A stretch of DNA of 64,000 bases from Doris montereyensis (taxonomy: Eukaryota > Mollusca > Gastropoda > Nudibranchia > Dorididae), in assembly GCA_037039925.1 (NCBI GenBank), contig JAXRKP010000465.1:160001-224000 (forward strand). Direction: 5' to 3'. The notes under the pieces are model-generated. The model was given only the letters and a program-made list of their open reading frames with translations, was not told where the DNA came from and searched no databases. Numbering within the stretch: the stretch's first letter is position 1; each line of letters starts with the position of its first letter. Position numbers and translations under genes: made by a program. Positions 1-12,200 of the stretch are shown in pieces.

Positions 1-2440
1 ACCCTCTTTCACTTGTTCAGACGAGTCCTCCTAAAACTTTCCTCTCTTTCGCTTGTTCATCGTCCATGATTCCTCTTGCACTTGTTCAACCAGTCCTCCT
101 ACACCCTTTCCTCCTGTCCCTTGTTCATCGTCCATGATTCACCCTCTTTCACTTGTTCCAACCAGACAAAACTTTCCTCCTTTCGCTTGTTCATCGTCCA
201 TGACCTTTCCCCTCTTTCAGACGAGAAAAATTGTCTTCCTCGCTTTTCATCGTCCATGATTTCACTTGTTCAACCAGTCTTCCTCACCTTTTCATCTGCT
301 CCTTTCACTTGTTATCCTGCTCCTCTTCTCGTCCCTTTCCTCCATGCTCTTTTCCTCGTTCCCCAGTTCCCTTGCTTGCAGACGAGAAAAATTGTCTTCC
401 TGTCTCTTCCATCTCCATGATTCACCTTCTCCCCCCTCTTTTTCATCTTCCATGATTTCTTTCTTGCAGACTCTTCGTTGTTCATCATCCATCTTTATCT
501 TCTTGTTCAGACGAGAAAAATTGTCTTCTCTTTTCCTCTTCCATGATTTCCCTTGCCCGAGAAAAATTTTTCTTCCTGTAGGCCATTTCATTCCATGCTT
601 CTCTTTCTCCTCTTCTGACGAGCAAAAAATTGTCTTCCTGTTAGCTTTTCATCGTTCCATGTTTCACCTTACTTTTTGTTCCAACTTGCAGACGAGACAA
701 AACTTTCCACCTGTCGCTTTTCATCGTCCACGAATCACCTGAGACTTTACCTTACTTGCAACTTGCAGACGAGACAAAACTGTCCTCCTGTCGCTTTTCA
801 TCGTCCGAATCACCTTACTTGCAACTTGCACGAGAAAACTGTCACCTGTCGCTTTTTCGTCCATCACCTTACTTGCAGACGAGACAAAACTGTCCACCTG
901 TCGCTTTTCATCGTCCGTCCAGACGAGACAAAATCCTCCTGTCGCTTTTCATAAAAATCGAGCCAAAATTGTCCACCTGTCGCTTTTCACATGAATTGCT
1001 TGCAGACGAGAAAAAACTGTCCACCTGTCGCTTTTCATCGTCCACGAATCACCTTGCAACTTGCAGACGAGACAAAACTGTCCACCTGTCGCTTTTCATC
1101 GTCCATGATTTACCTTGCTTGCAGACGAGAGAAAACTGTCCACCTGTCGCTTTTCATCGTCCATGATTCACCTTACTTGCTTGCAGACGAGACAAAACTG
1201 TCCACCTGTCGCTTTTCATCGTCCATGATTCACCTTACTTGCAACTTGCAGACGAGACAAAACTGTCTTCCTGTCGCTTTTCATCGTCCATGATTCACCA
1301 TCTTGCAACTTGCAGACGAGACAAAACTGTCCTTCCTGTCGCTTTTCATCGTCCACGATTCACCTTGCAACTTGCAGACGAGACAAAACTGTCCACCTGT
1401 CGCTTTTCATCGTCCACGATTCACCTTACTTGCAACTTGCAGACGAGACAAAACTGTCCACCTGTCGCTTTTCATCGTCCACGATTCACCTTACTTGCAA
1501 CTTGCAGACGAGACAAAACTGTCCACCTGTCGCTTTTCATCGTCCACGATTCACCTTGCAACTTGCAACTTGCAGACGAGAAAAACCTGTCGCTTTTCAT
1601 CGTCCACGATTGCAACTTGCAGACGAGACAAAACTGTCCACCTGTCGCTTTTCATCGTCCACGAATCACCTTACTTGCAACTTGTCGCTTTTCAGACGAG
1701 ACAAAACTGTCCACCTGTCGCTTTTCATCGTCCACGAATCACCTTACTTGCAACTTTGCAGACTGAGCTTTCATCGTCCAAATCTGCAACTTCCACCTGT
1801 CCACCTGCTTTTCATCGTCCACGATTCACCTTACTTGCAACTTGCAGACGAGACAAAACTGTCCACCTGTCGCTTTTCATCGTTTTCATCGTCCACGATC
1901 GTCATCACCTTACTTGCAACTTGCAGACAGACAAAACTGTCCACCTGTCGATCGTCCACGAAACTTGCAACTTCCGAGACAAAACTGTCGCTTTTCATCG
2001 TCCACGAATCACCTTACTTGCAACTTGCAGACGAGACAAAACTGTCCACCTGTCGCTTTTCATCGTCCACGAATCACCTTACTTCCACGAGACAAAAACC
2101 TGTCGCTTTTCATCGTCCCGAATTACTTGCAACTTGCAGACGAGACAAACCTGTCCACCTGTCACCTTACTTGCATTGCAGACGAGACACCTCTTCTTAT
2201 TCTTTTTCATCGTCCACGATTCACTTTTGCTTTGCAGACGAGACAAAACTGACGCGGGCCTATTTTGTCTGTGCGTCCACGAATCACCTTACATGCCGAG
2301 ACAAAACTGTCCACCTGTCGCTTTCATCGTGACTGCCTACATTGCTTTTATGTTATTAATTAAAAAAAGATTAGTCAGAGCTTTTCATCGTCCACGAATC
2401 ACTCCAAACTCACAACACTATGACCCCGTGTCCACGTGAC
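1..2440. repeat. 65-bp minisatellite array
   Basis: Tandem array with a modal period of 65 bp; for example, the AGACGAGACAAAACTGTCC core recurs at 1376, 1441 and 1506. The unit also contains CACCTGTCGCTTTTCATCG and TCACCTTACTTGCAACT. Copies between about 680 and 2060 are nearly identical. Those at 1-660 and 2060-2440 are diverged and carry deletions, as expected when the centre is homogenised and the edges decay. Long frames here (up to 378 codons) are periodicity artefacts. The array runs off the left edge of the window. Confidence 0.95.
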
Positions 2441-3115
2441 AGTGACACTGGACATGACTCACGTTTTGACCCGTCGTGTCGCTTTTCATCGTCCAGTAGG
2501 CTCGTGTCACTGTCACATATGACGTGACCTGTTATTTTCCGCGAGGAGTGGAAGGACCCCGTGAAGTGAGTCCAAACAATCTTCAGTGGCAACACCTGAT
2601 TTCATCGGATTCAACTCACAACCTAATGCAACCCTATTACTACTACTAGTGTTACTGTCATTACAATTACATGGATGGGTCTACACGTAGGGAACGCAAT
2701 ACAACATGTGTCGATAGCGTATGGACAGCGTATGTGCGGAAGGACATGAACATTGAATGTTCCTTTTTTTAAATTAAAAGCGTGATGCCTCAAGTGGCTA
2801 CGTCGCGGTGACATCACATCCGCTCGTGATTACAATTCACTATGCCTTAATATTTGTTGCCACTATTCACTACTTAAGATTTTTTTTGGAATCACTCGTC
2901 CTCATGCAACCTCACGGAATCGTAGTGACGGAATCGTAGTGCTGTTGTGAGCTGGTAGTGGTAATCACCGCGACTTTGGTTCAATTTCATCAAGCCCTAC
3001 GATTGGCACAGCTTGGATTTTGTTTCTCTCTCACAACATTGTACTCTTAGGAAATGTTCTTCATTCTAGGTAGAGAAAAGATCTTGTCAGTCTGACTGTT
3101 AGTAACTGTTACTAT
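2441..3115. other. Unannotated intergenic DNA
   Basis: Single-copy-looking sequence with no credible reading frame, RNA gene or repeat. A short direct repeat, CGGAATCGTAGTG, occurs twice near 2918-2942. Confidence 0.5.
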
Positions 3116-3700
<585 letters not shown>

Positions 3701-3705
3701 CAAAT

Positions 3706-3955
3706 ATATAAGAAGAAGAAGAAGAAGCAGAAGACAAAGATATAAAGAAGAAGACGATAAATATATAAAGAAGAAGAAGAAGAAGAAGAAGAAGAAGAAG
3801 AAGAAGAAGAAGAAGAAGAAGAAGAAGAAGAAGAAGAAGAAGAAGAAGAAGAAGAAGAAGAAGAAGAAGAAGAAGAAGAAGAAGAAGAAGAAGAAGAAGA
3901 AGAAGAAGAAAAGAAAAGAAGAAGAAGAAGAAGAAAAAGAAGAAAGAAGAAGATT
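3706..3955. repeat. (GAA)n microsatellite
   Basis: Long GAA/AAG trinucleotide tract with a few interruptions at both ends. The apparent lysine-rich reading frame over it is an artefact. Confidence 0.97.
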
Positions 3956-5622
3956 TTGGTAATAGTTTTGATTTTGGTTGTAGCTTTGATTTTGGTAGTA
4001 GTTTTGATTTTGGTAGTAGTTTTGATTTTGGTAGTCTAGTAGTTTTGATTTTTGGTTGTAGTTTTGATTTTGGTAGTAGTTTTGATTTTGGTGGTAGTTT
4101 TGATTTTGGTAGTAGTAGTAGTTTTGATTTTGGTAGTAGTTTTGATTTTGGTAGTAGTTTTGATTTTGGTAGTAGTTTGATTTTGGTAGTAGTAGTAGTT
4201 TTGATTTTGGTAGTAGTTTTGATTTTGGTAGTAGATTTTAGTAGTAGTTTTGATTTTGGTAGTAGTTTTGATTTTGGTTTTAGTAGTAGTTTTGATTTTG
4301 GTAGTAGTAGTAGTTTTGATTTTGGTAGTAGTTTTGATTTTGGTAGTAGCAGTAGTTTTGATTTTGGTAGTAGTAGTAGTTTTGATTTTGGTAGTAGTAG
4401 TTTTGATTTTGGTAGTAGTTTTGATTTTGGTAGTAGTTTGATTTTGGTAGTAGTTTTGATTTTGGTAGTAGTTTTGATTTTGTAGTAGTAGTTTTGATTT
4501 TGGTAGTAGTAGTAGTTTTGATTTTGGTAGTAGTTTTGATTTTGATTTTAGTAGTAGTTTTGATTTTGGTAGTAGTAGTAGTAGTTTGATTTTTTAGTAG
4601 TAGTAGTAGTTTTGATTTTGGTAGTAGTAGTAGTAGTTTTGATTTTGGTAGTAGTTTTGATTTTGGTAGTATTTTGATTTTGGTAGTAGTTTTGATTTTG
4701 GTAGTAGTTTTGATTTTGGTAGTAGTTTTGATTTTGGTAGTAGTTTTAGTTTTGATTTTGGTAGTAGTTTTGATTTTGGTAGTAGTAGTAGTGATTTTGG
4801 TAGTTTAGTTTGATTTTTGGTAGTAGTAGTAGTTTTGATTTTGGTAGTAGTAGTAGTTTTGATTTTGGTAGTAGTTGTAGTTTTGATTTTAGTAGTAGTT
4901 TTGATTTTGGTAGTAGTTTGATTTTGGTAGTAGTTTAGTAGTTTTGATTTTGGTAGTAGTTTTGATTTTGGTAGTAGTAGTAGTTTGATTTTGGTAGTAG
5001 TTTAGTAGTTTTGATTTGGTAGTAGTTTTGATTTTGGTAGTAGTAGTAGTTTGATTTTGGTAGTAGTAGTAGTTTTGATTTTGGTAGTAGTAGTAGTTTT
5101 GATTTTGGTAGTAGTAGTAGTTTGATTTTGGTAGTAGTAGTAGTTTTGATTTTGGTAGTAGTAGTAGTTTTGATTTTGGTAGTAGTAGTTTGATTTTGGT
5201 TGTAGTTTGATTTTGGTTGTAGTTTTGGGATTTTGGTAGTAGTTTTGATTTTGGTAGTAGTAGTAGTTTTGATTTTAGTAGTAGTTTTGATTTTGGTAGT
5301 AGTAGTAGTTTTGATTTTGGTAGTAGTTTTGATTTTGGTAGTAGTAGTAGTAGTTTTGATTTTGGTAGTAGTTTTGATTTTGGTAGTAGTTTTGATTTTG
5401 GTAGTAGTAGTAGTTTTGATTTTGGTAGTAGTAGTAGTAGTTTGATTTTGGTAGTAGTAGTAGTTTTGATTTTGGTAGTAGTAGTAGTTTTGATTTTGGT
5501 AGTAGTTTTGATTTTGGTAGTAGTAGTAGTTTTGATTTTGGTAGTAGTAGTAGTAGTGATAGTTTTGATTTTGGTAGTAGTAGTAGTTTTGATTTTGGTA
5601 GTAGTAGTAGTTTTGATTTTGG
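3956..5622. repeat. 18-bp GATTTTGGTAGTAG minisatellite
   Basis: About 90 copies of TTTTGATTTTGGTAGTAG, with unit length varying by 3 bp through gain or loss of GTA triplets. Both strands show long meaningless frames. The right end passes without a break into a minus-strand SINE: GATTTTGG is followed by CCAAACTGCCTTGTAAACAA. In full-length SINE copies the equivalent place reads, on the minus strand, TTTTGGTAGGATTTTTTA before the same CTGCC.TGTAAACA segment. The array therefore looks like an expansion of the SINE's own 3' segment. Confidence 0.95.
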
Positions 5623-5862
5623 CCAAACTGCCTTGTAAACAACCAAGGGTCTTTAACGTGCATAATATTGTTGTGATTTGCTCGCGGGACCTCCTTTTTA
5701 TCATCCGTCTCCGATGGGACTAGGGGTAGATTTTCATTTACTCTAAAAAAAAAACTCGATAATTTTGTTTTTCGTCCGCAGGGTTTGACCTCACGACCTT
5801 TTGGTAGATATGCCAACACCTTGCCTCTGGACTACCGAATCCCCTCCAGTAGGTGGATAGAC
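5612..5862 (-). mobile_element. tRNA-derived SINE (family A), minus copy
   Basis: The tRNA-like head is at the right end: the minus strand reads GGTAGTCCAGAGGCAAGG (box A-like), then GGTCGTGAGGTCAAACC (box B-like). The body has the family's 'TAGTCCCATCGGAGACGG' and 'GTTAAAGACCCTTGG' blocks. Its 3' tail is replaced by the 18-bp minisatellite. Other copies lie at 6010, 31490, 42335, 49165 and 50250. Confidence 0.8.
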
Positions 5863-6010
5863 ACCTAGTCCCATCTAGTAAAGACGATAAAAAGGATATT
5901 CCGTGCGCATGTTAAACTGAAGATCCCTTGGCTGTTTACAAGACACACTGATAATTTGTTTTAAATCCTACCAGAAACGCCGAGGTCACCTTAGTTGTGT
6001 GGGGTGGGGG
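5850..6010 (+). mobile_element. SINE family A, headless plus copy
   Basis: Begins at AGTAGGTGGATAGACACC and runs through CTAGTCCCATC, AAGATCCCTTGGCTGTTTAC and GAGGTCACCTTAGTTGTG. It lacks the tRNA-like head and abuts the minus-strand copy on its left head to head, so the pair forms an imperfect inverted repeat. Confidence 0.75.
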
Positions 6011-6436
6011 GGGGGAGGGAGAGGGGACCGTAGTCAGAGGCAAGGTATTGACTTCTCAACCCAAAGGTCATGGTTCAAGACCCGCCGACGGTTGAACAAT
6101 TTTCTTTTTTTAAAAGTTTTTTTCAGTATGACCCACCCCTCCGGTCCAGGTAGGTGAATCGACACCTAGTCCCATCGGAGATGGACGATATAAAAAAAGA
6201 GGTCCCGTGTGCAAATCACAACACTGTGCACGCTAAAGATCATTTGGTTAAGGCAAAATTTTTTAAATCCTGCCAAACGCCCCCGAGATCACCTTAGTTG
6301 TAGACGTGGGTAAATCAAATAAAATCACCGAGAATTTTTAGTTTTTTCTTTAATCCGACCAAAAACGCCCGAGATTACCTTAGTTGTGGGTGTGGGTAAA
6401 ATCACATCAAATCAAATCAAATCAAATCAAATCAAG
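6010..6436 (+). mobile_element. SINE family A, plus copy with duplicated tail
   Basis: tRNA-like head: CAGAGGCAAGGTATTGAC, then GGTCATGGTTCAAGACCC as box B. The body contains CCTAGTCCCATCGGAGATGG. The 3' block GAGAT(C/T)ACCTTAGTTGT occurs twice (about 6288 and 6371). The element ends in a pentamer tail of repeated ATCAA units, as expected for a LINE-mobilised SINE. Confidence 0.85.
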
Positions 6437-6865
6437 AAAGCAAATTACTCTTGTGCCAAAGTTCACTAGTTCAGCCTTCTGTCACACCCAAAGTAAGATT
6501 TGTCGTCATGTTCGTTGAGGTAAGGGAATTACCTAGATATGACTATCTTCGTAACATGCAAAATGCTAAATTGATTTTGATTATAAATTATAATGTAGTA
6601 GTATATACCCCATAAACAAATACTTTGAAGATAATAATCAAATACATTCAAGAATCGTTTTTAATTATAATAAGTTTCAGTATACGAAACCATTAATAAT
6701 CATAGCATCACCCAACTTGTTTAGTTTGCATCACTACTAAAACTGTACGTCTACGTTATTTCATAGTATTAGTACCCGGTAACAATAGTTTTTAAATAGA
6801 ATACGAATAAATGCCTGGTCCATGAATGGAATGGAATAGTCAGTTTTATTCCTTTGTTGTTCATG
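6437..6865. other. Unannotated AT-rich DNA
   Basis: No gene or recognisable repeat seen. Confidence 0.4.
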
Positions 6866-7375
6866 TTTAAATTCGACCTCAACCCAGTGTTAGACTGTTA
6901 GTGTTAGTGTTATACTGTTGGTGTTAGTGTTAGACTATTAGTGTTAGACTGTTAATGTTAGTATTAGACTGTTGGTGTTAGTGTTAGGCTGTTAGTGTTA
7001 GACTGTTAGTGTTAGTGTTAGATTGTTAGTGTTAGACTGTTATTACTAGTGTTATACTGTTAGTGTTAGTGTTAGACTGTTAGTATTAGTGTTAGACTGT
7101 TAGTGTTAGGGTTAGACTGTTAGTGTTAGACTGTTAGTGTTAGTGTTAGACTGTTAGTATTAGTGTTAGACTGTTAGTGTTAGACTGTTAGTGTCAGTGT
7201 TAACCTGTTAGTGTTAGACTGTTAGTGTTAGACTGCTGGTGTTAGACTGTTAGTGTTCGTGTTAGTGTTAGATTGTTGGTATTAGTGTTAGACTGTTGGT
7301 GTTAGTGTTAGACTGTTAGTGTTAGTATTAGACTTAGTGTTAGTGCTAGACTATTAGTGTTAGTGTTAGATTATT
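6866..7375. repeat. TTAGTG/TTAGAC hexamer-based minisatellite
   Basis: About 500 bp built almost only of GTTAGTGTTAGACT and its shorter or longer variants (period 14 or 20, all made from TTAGNN hexamers). One TTAGGGTTAG occurs near 7107. It resembles a degenerate interstitial telomere-like array but is not canonical TTAGGG. Confidence 0.9.
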
Positions 7376-7865
7376 GCTGATTTTATTCAATTCTTTGTTT
7401 TCATGATGTCCTCCTTTACGACATGCTATTGTTCTTGTTTTCTTCCTTTTATGTTTACAGGAGACAGTGAGGCCATTAATCCTAGATCTACATTTTTTAA
7501 ATAAAATCATTGTTGACGACACTGAAAAAACATTACAAGTCATGTGGTGTCTGCCACTATCGTTGTACAGCTGCATGTTTAGAGCGTGAGCGAGAGGCTA
7601 ATGTGTGACAGTGACATTGGCGCCCAACATGGGGCTCGACACGAAATGTGACTCTGTGATGTGTGTGTGAGGCGTTCACACATTGGAACCATAGAATGCA
7701 GATCTACTTAGCCTACCCCATCGGTGTCTAATGTGAGATCTGTCACAACAGACTTGTCACAATTGTTTGGTTAAAATTTCTGAATCATTTACAATATTTA
7801 CATAGGTCTAGCTAGGCTAGGAGTAGGACTAGTTTTGTTTGCACTAGATCTAGTACTAGGAGTAG
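7376..7865. other. Unannotated intergenic DNA
   Basis: No supported gene. CTAGATCTAG palindromes appear near 7810-7860. Confidence 0.4.
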
Positions 7866-7994
7866 GGGGCAAAGTTAAGGAAAGCAGGCTGAGATGGTAC
7901 GGACAGGTAAAGAAGATATTTTATTGATATTATTGGACATAAGATTTTGCAGATGGACATGATGGGCAGGAGGAGGAAGGGAAGACCAAAAAGA

Positions 7995-8070
<76 letters not shown>

Positions 8071-8225
8071 ATATATATATGATACAGGAAGACACGAAGA
8101 TCGTCGGTGTAAGACTAAGAGATGGGAACAGGCAGGATAAGGCAGGATGGAGAAGTATGCTGCTAATGCTATGCTGTGGCGACCCCTTGCAGGTAAAGCC
8201 GAAAGACGAAGAAGAAGCAGATTGT
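7866..8225 (+). mobile_element. LINE ORF2 C-terminal remnant (RTE-like)
   Basis: Conceptual translation shows the C-terminal signature of RTE-type reverse transcriptases: AKLRKAG.RWYGQV, then MMGRRRKGRPKR, then EDTKIVGVRLRD, then CGDPL. An (AT)n tract replaces the usual KRWMD segment between the GRPKR and EDTK blocks. The frame stays open across it from 7947 to 8330. Upstream the frame is broken. It is a decayed fragment with no function expected. Confidence 0.7.
7998..8068. repeat. (AT)n microsatellite
   Basis: About 35 AT dinucleotides inside the LINE remnant of 7866-8225. It translates as alternating Ile-Tyr in frame with both flanks. Confidence 0.98.
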
Positions 8226-8540
8226 ATGTTTGTATTCAATTGGTTTTGTGGTAAAGTTAAAAATGAAATAAAACTACCGTGTTTCACAATAAAATATAAC
8301 ACATATCGAAAGCAAATATATCGTTTATAATATGATATCAATATCACAATTAATTCAAAAAAGAGCTTAGGCATTGTAGTCATATTCTGAAAAAGAGGTA
8401 CCGTGGGGGTGCGGGGGAGGGGTATGATAATGATACTGTCATTGATAGTAATGATTGCTAGTCATTGTTGGCTTGTGATGGTTTCTCCGTTTGTGATAAT
8501 AAGAGCTAACCATATTCTGTCTGTTGGAGGTCTTCCATTG

Positions 8541-9235
8541 TTATTTAATCCCAGGGTTGTTCTTCTCTCGAATCATCGTCAACAACAGCTGTTGCACGCC
8601 TATCCGGAATTCCAGTTTCTGCTCGTGCGTCAGCAATTTCAGCATCGGTGCGCAGCTTTTAAAGAATTGTTCGTCGTCATCGGGTTCTGACTCTGCTGAC
8701 TCTTTGATACTTTTCACTTCCCTCGGTGCTTCGGCCGCAATGTAATCCTCCATCTTTCTCTTTGTACCCAGAGTAGCCGCCTTCTTTGTAGTTTTAGTAG
8801 TAGTAGGGTGTGTTGTGGATGTCGTTGTTGTAGCTGTATCAAGGGATGAAGGTGGGAATGGTATAATGCCTGACACTGATGGTATCGATGTTGAAACTGA
8901 ATCTGTGCAAGTGTCAGCGTCAGCATAATGCATCGCGCTGTGGTCATCTACGTAGTCAATGTCAAATTCTTCTACTTCTACTTTTCCAGCGAAGGGGAAA
9001 GGAGTGAGAAATCGATTCGAATCATCGTCATTGCTGACACTGACATTGGCCTCATTGGTTTCTCTGGACTTCATGAATGGGATAAGGAAACTCATCCGCT
9101 GGAAATGGACCCATAGCTTTTTACTTGAGGCTGAGGGGCTATCGGCTTCCGATCTCTTCTCGTTATGGATGTGTTCTTTCAGTTGTCTCCGGAAATAATC
9201 TCGGAAATTTGTCCATTTTCTTTTCGCTTGGTCCG
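8541..9235 (-). CDS. MADF-BESS gene, coding exon 2
   Basis: The acceptor on the minus strand is a pyrimidine tract ending TTTCTTTCCCAG (AG at 9237-9236). The exon starts with the two bases CG that complete an Ala codon, giving T-A-D-Q-A-K-R-K-W. It codes for the C-terminal half of MADF, the linker and BESS, and stops at 8541. Taking the ATG at 9095 as the start would cut MADF in half, so that start is wrong. Confidence 0.88.
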
Positions 9236-12200
9236 CTGGGAAAGAAAAAAAGAAAAAGAAAGAATAAAGTACATGAATTTGAATGCATGATAACTTTAAA
9301 TCTGTTCGCTTCCACCCTTCAATTAATTTATTTTTAAATTCATTTTATTTTTGCCACCCTTGCCGGTTCCTTGATAACTGTATCATCCTGATCCTCCATG
9401 TTTTGCATTTTTAAAAATGAGTTTCGAGTTTAAGTCGCATAACATTACTATATATATTCATTATTACAGGGGCGTTGTCATAGCAAAACCAGCGTCGCCG
9501 TGATTACAAGCTCACAACATTACGATTTCGATACAACGCCCCTCAAGATGCGAAACGAATTGTCTTTAGACTTTATATTAGATCTCATTAAAAAAAACAG
9601 CAACTGATGCCTAGTAAAAATCTAGTTACATGATGGTTGTAATCAGCGTGGTGAATAAATAGACAAATACACGATGTATCATCATCGAAAGCGTGTGAAA
9701 GCTGCGAGTTTCCCAGGGACCCCTTGACACGATGTGTCAACACACTTCATTATAATGCGACTTCAGTCAGTCAACATCAATGTGTAGTCGGCTGCAGACA
9801 ATACACGACTTTCTATTTCTGTTCCCCATTTCACCAAATTGTTGTAATTATGATTAACAAGCATCAAGTACGATTACATAACATCGGGTCAGTATTTTAT
9901 ACTGAGGTTACGCAGGTAGGCATGAACGTTAACATTCCAACTTTTTAATTATAAAACATATTCAAAATGGTGGCTTAGATGAATGAAAACTCTACTCAAA
10001 GACGGGGAAAGAGTGATGTTTTCAGTAATCAAACGTCACTTCTGGTAGGAACTCTCCTAATGTGAAAAGTCAAAACGATCTTGGGATCATTTAGAACCTA
10101 CATGTAAAACATAATTACTTTTAATGGCCTGGTTTCAGATCCTTTAACGAACAAAGAACAACCAACAAACATATTACACCTCGGGTGGTACTAAGTACGA
10201 TTATTAGATCAGGTTAGTATTCAATTCTGAAGTTACGCAGGTAGGGACGAAGTACCATTCCAACTTTTTAATCACCCGGTATAACCTGTGTAAAATAGCG
10301 GGCTGGCTGAACGAAAATGATACTCACAACAAAAACAACAACGGGGAAACAATTAAGTTTACATTAATTCAACGTCCCTTTTGGCAGAACATTTTCTTAA
10401 ATTCCCGATGTCAAATCGTTATTTCATTTCGCATTCGTTTCAATATAATACGAAGTACGATCTATGTTGTTTGATTCATGACACTAATGGTTCGATGTTG
10501 ATCGCAATCTATTGCTCCTACTGCCTAGCTGTTTTGGTAGAGTGATGAACGCGGACTTTCTAAACTCGTTTGATAAAACCCCATTCTCATAGATGATATT
10601 GATTATCTTGACTAGAATATCCACCCCAAGGTATCCTAGGGCATATATTGTTTCGATAGAAATATTATCTTGGCCAACCATTTTTCCTTGTTTCCTCTTT
10701 GTATAAGCAGCTGATACATCTCTCTTACTCTTAGGAGTAGTTTTTGGCTGCTATAAATAAAAATGTCTTCTATATTTGTTTGTTTATTTATTTGATCTTG
10801 TTTGATTTTTTGATTTACCTGTAAACAGCCATCCACAACTAAGGTGATCTCGGGGTTTTCTAGCCAGTCGCCTGTCCTTCTGATTTTTATTATCTTTTCC
10901 TCATTTGGTTACTATCTCTTTCCTCATTTGGCTAAACATCTCTTTCCAAGGTTATTATCTCTTTCCTCAGGCTATCTCTTTCTTCATTTTGGTTATTATC
11001 TCTTTCTTCATTTGGTTATTATCTCTTTCCTCATTTGGTTACTATCTCTTTCTTCATTTGGTTATTATCTCTTTCTTCATTTGGTTACTATCTCTTTCTT
11101 CAGATCTCTTTCCTTTTGGCTATTATCTCTTTCTTCGTTATTATCTCTTTCTTCAAATCTCTTTCCTCCATCTCTTTCTTCGAGACATCTCTTTCTTCAG
11201 TTTCCTCAATTATCTCTTTCTTCATTTGGTTATTGGCTATTATCTCTTTCCTCATTTGGCTACTATCTCTTTCCTCATTTGGCTTTCTTCATTTGGTTAC
11301 TATCTCTTTCCTCATTTGGCTATTATCTCTTTCTTCATTTGGTTACTATCTCTTTCCTCATTTGGCTATCTCTTTTCCTCATTTGGTTACTATCTCTTTC
11401 CTCATTTGGCTATCTCTTTCTTCATTGGTTATTATCTCTTTCCTCATTTGGCTATTATCTCTTTCTTCCTCATTTGGCTATTATCTCTTTCTTCATTTGG
11501 ACTATCTCTTTCCTCATTTGGCTATCTCTTTCCTCATTTGGTTACTATCTCTTTCCTCATTTGTATCTCTTTCTTCATTTGGTTATTATCTCTTTCCTCA
11601 TTTGGCTATTATCTCTTTCTTCATTTGTTTACTATCTCTTTCCTCATTTGGCTATTATCTCTTTCTTCATTTGGTTATTATCTCTTTCCTCATTTGGCTA
11701 TTATCTCTTTCTTCATTTGGTTACTATCTCTTTCCTCATTTCTTTCTTTTCATTTGGTTACTATCTCTTTCCTCATTTGGCTATCTCTTTCTTCATTTTG
11801 GTTATTATCTCTTTCCTCATTTGGCTATTATCTCTTTCTTCATTTGGTTACTATCTCTTTCCTCATTTGGCTATCTCTTTCCTCATTTCTTTCTTCATTT
11901 GGCTATCTCTTTCCTCATTTGGCTATCTCTTTCTTCATTTGGCTATCTCTTTCCTCATTATCTCTTTCTTCATTTGGCTATCTCTTTCCTCATTTGGCTA
12001 TCTCTTTCCTCATTTACTATCTCTTTCCTCATTTGGCTATATCTTTCTTCATTTGGTTATTATCTCTTTCCTCATTTGGCTATTATCTCTTTCTTCATTT
12101 GGTTACATTTGGCTATCTCTTTCTTCATTTGGCTATCTCTTTCCTCATTTGGTTATTATCTCTTTCCTCATTTGGCTATTATCTCTTTCCTCATTTGGTT

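Noticed and set aside
266..2439. Cys/Arg-rich frames of up to 378 codons
   Set aside because: These are translations of the 65-bp array (65 is not a multiple of 3, so all frames look alike).
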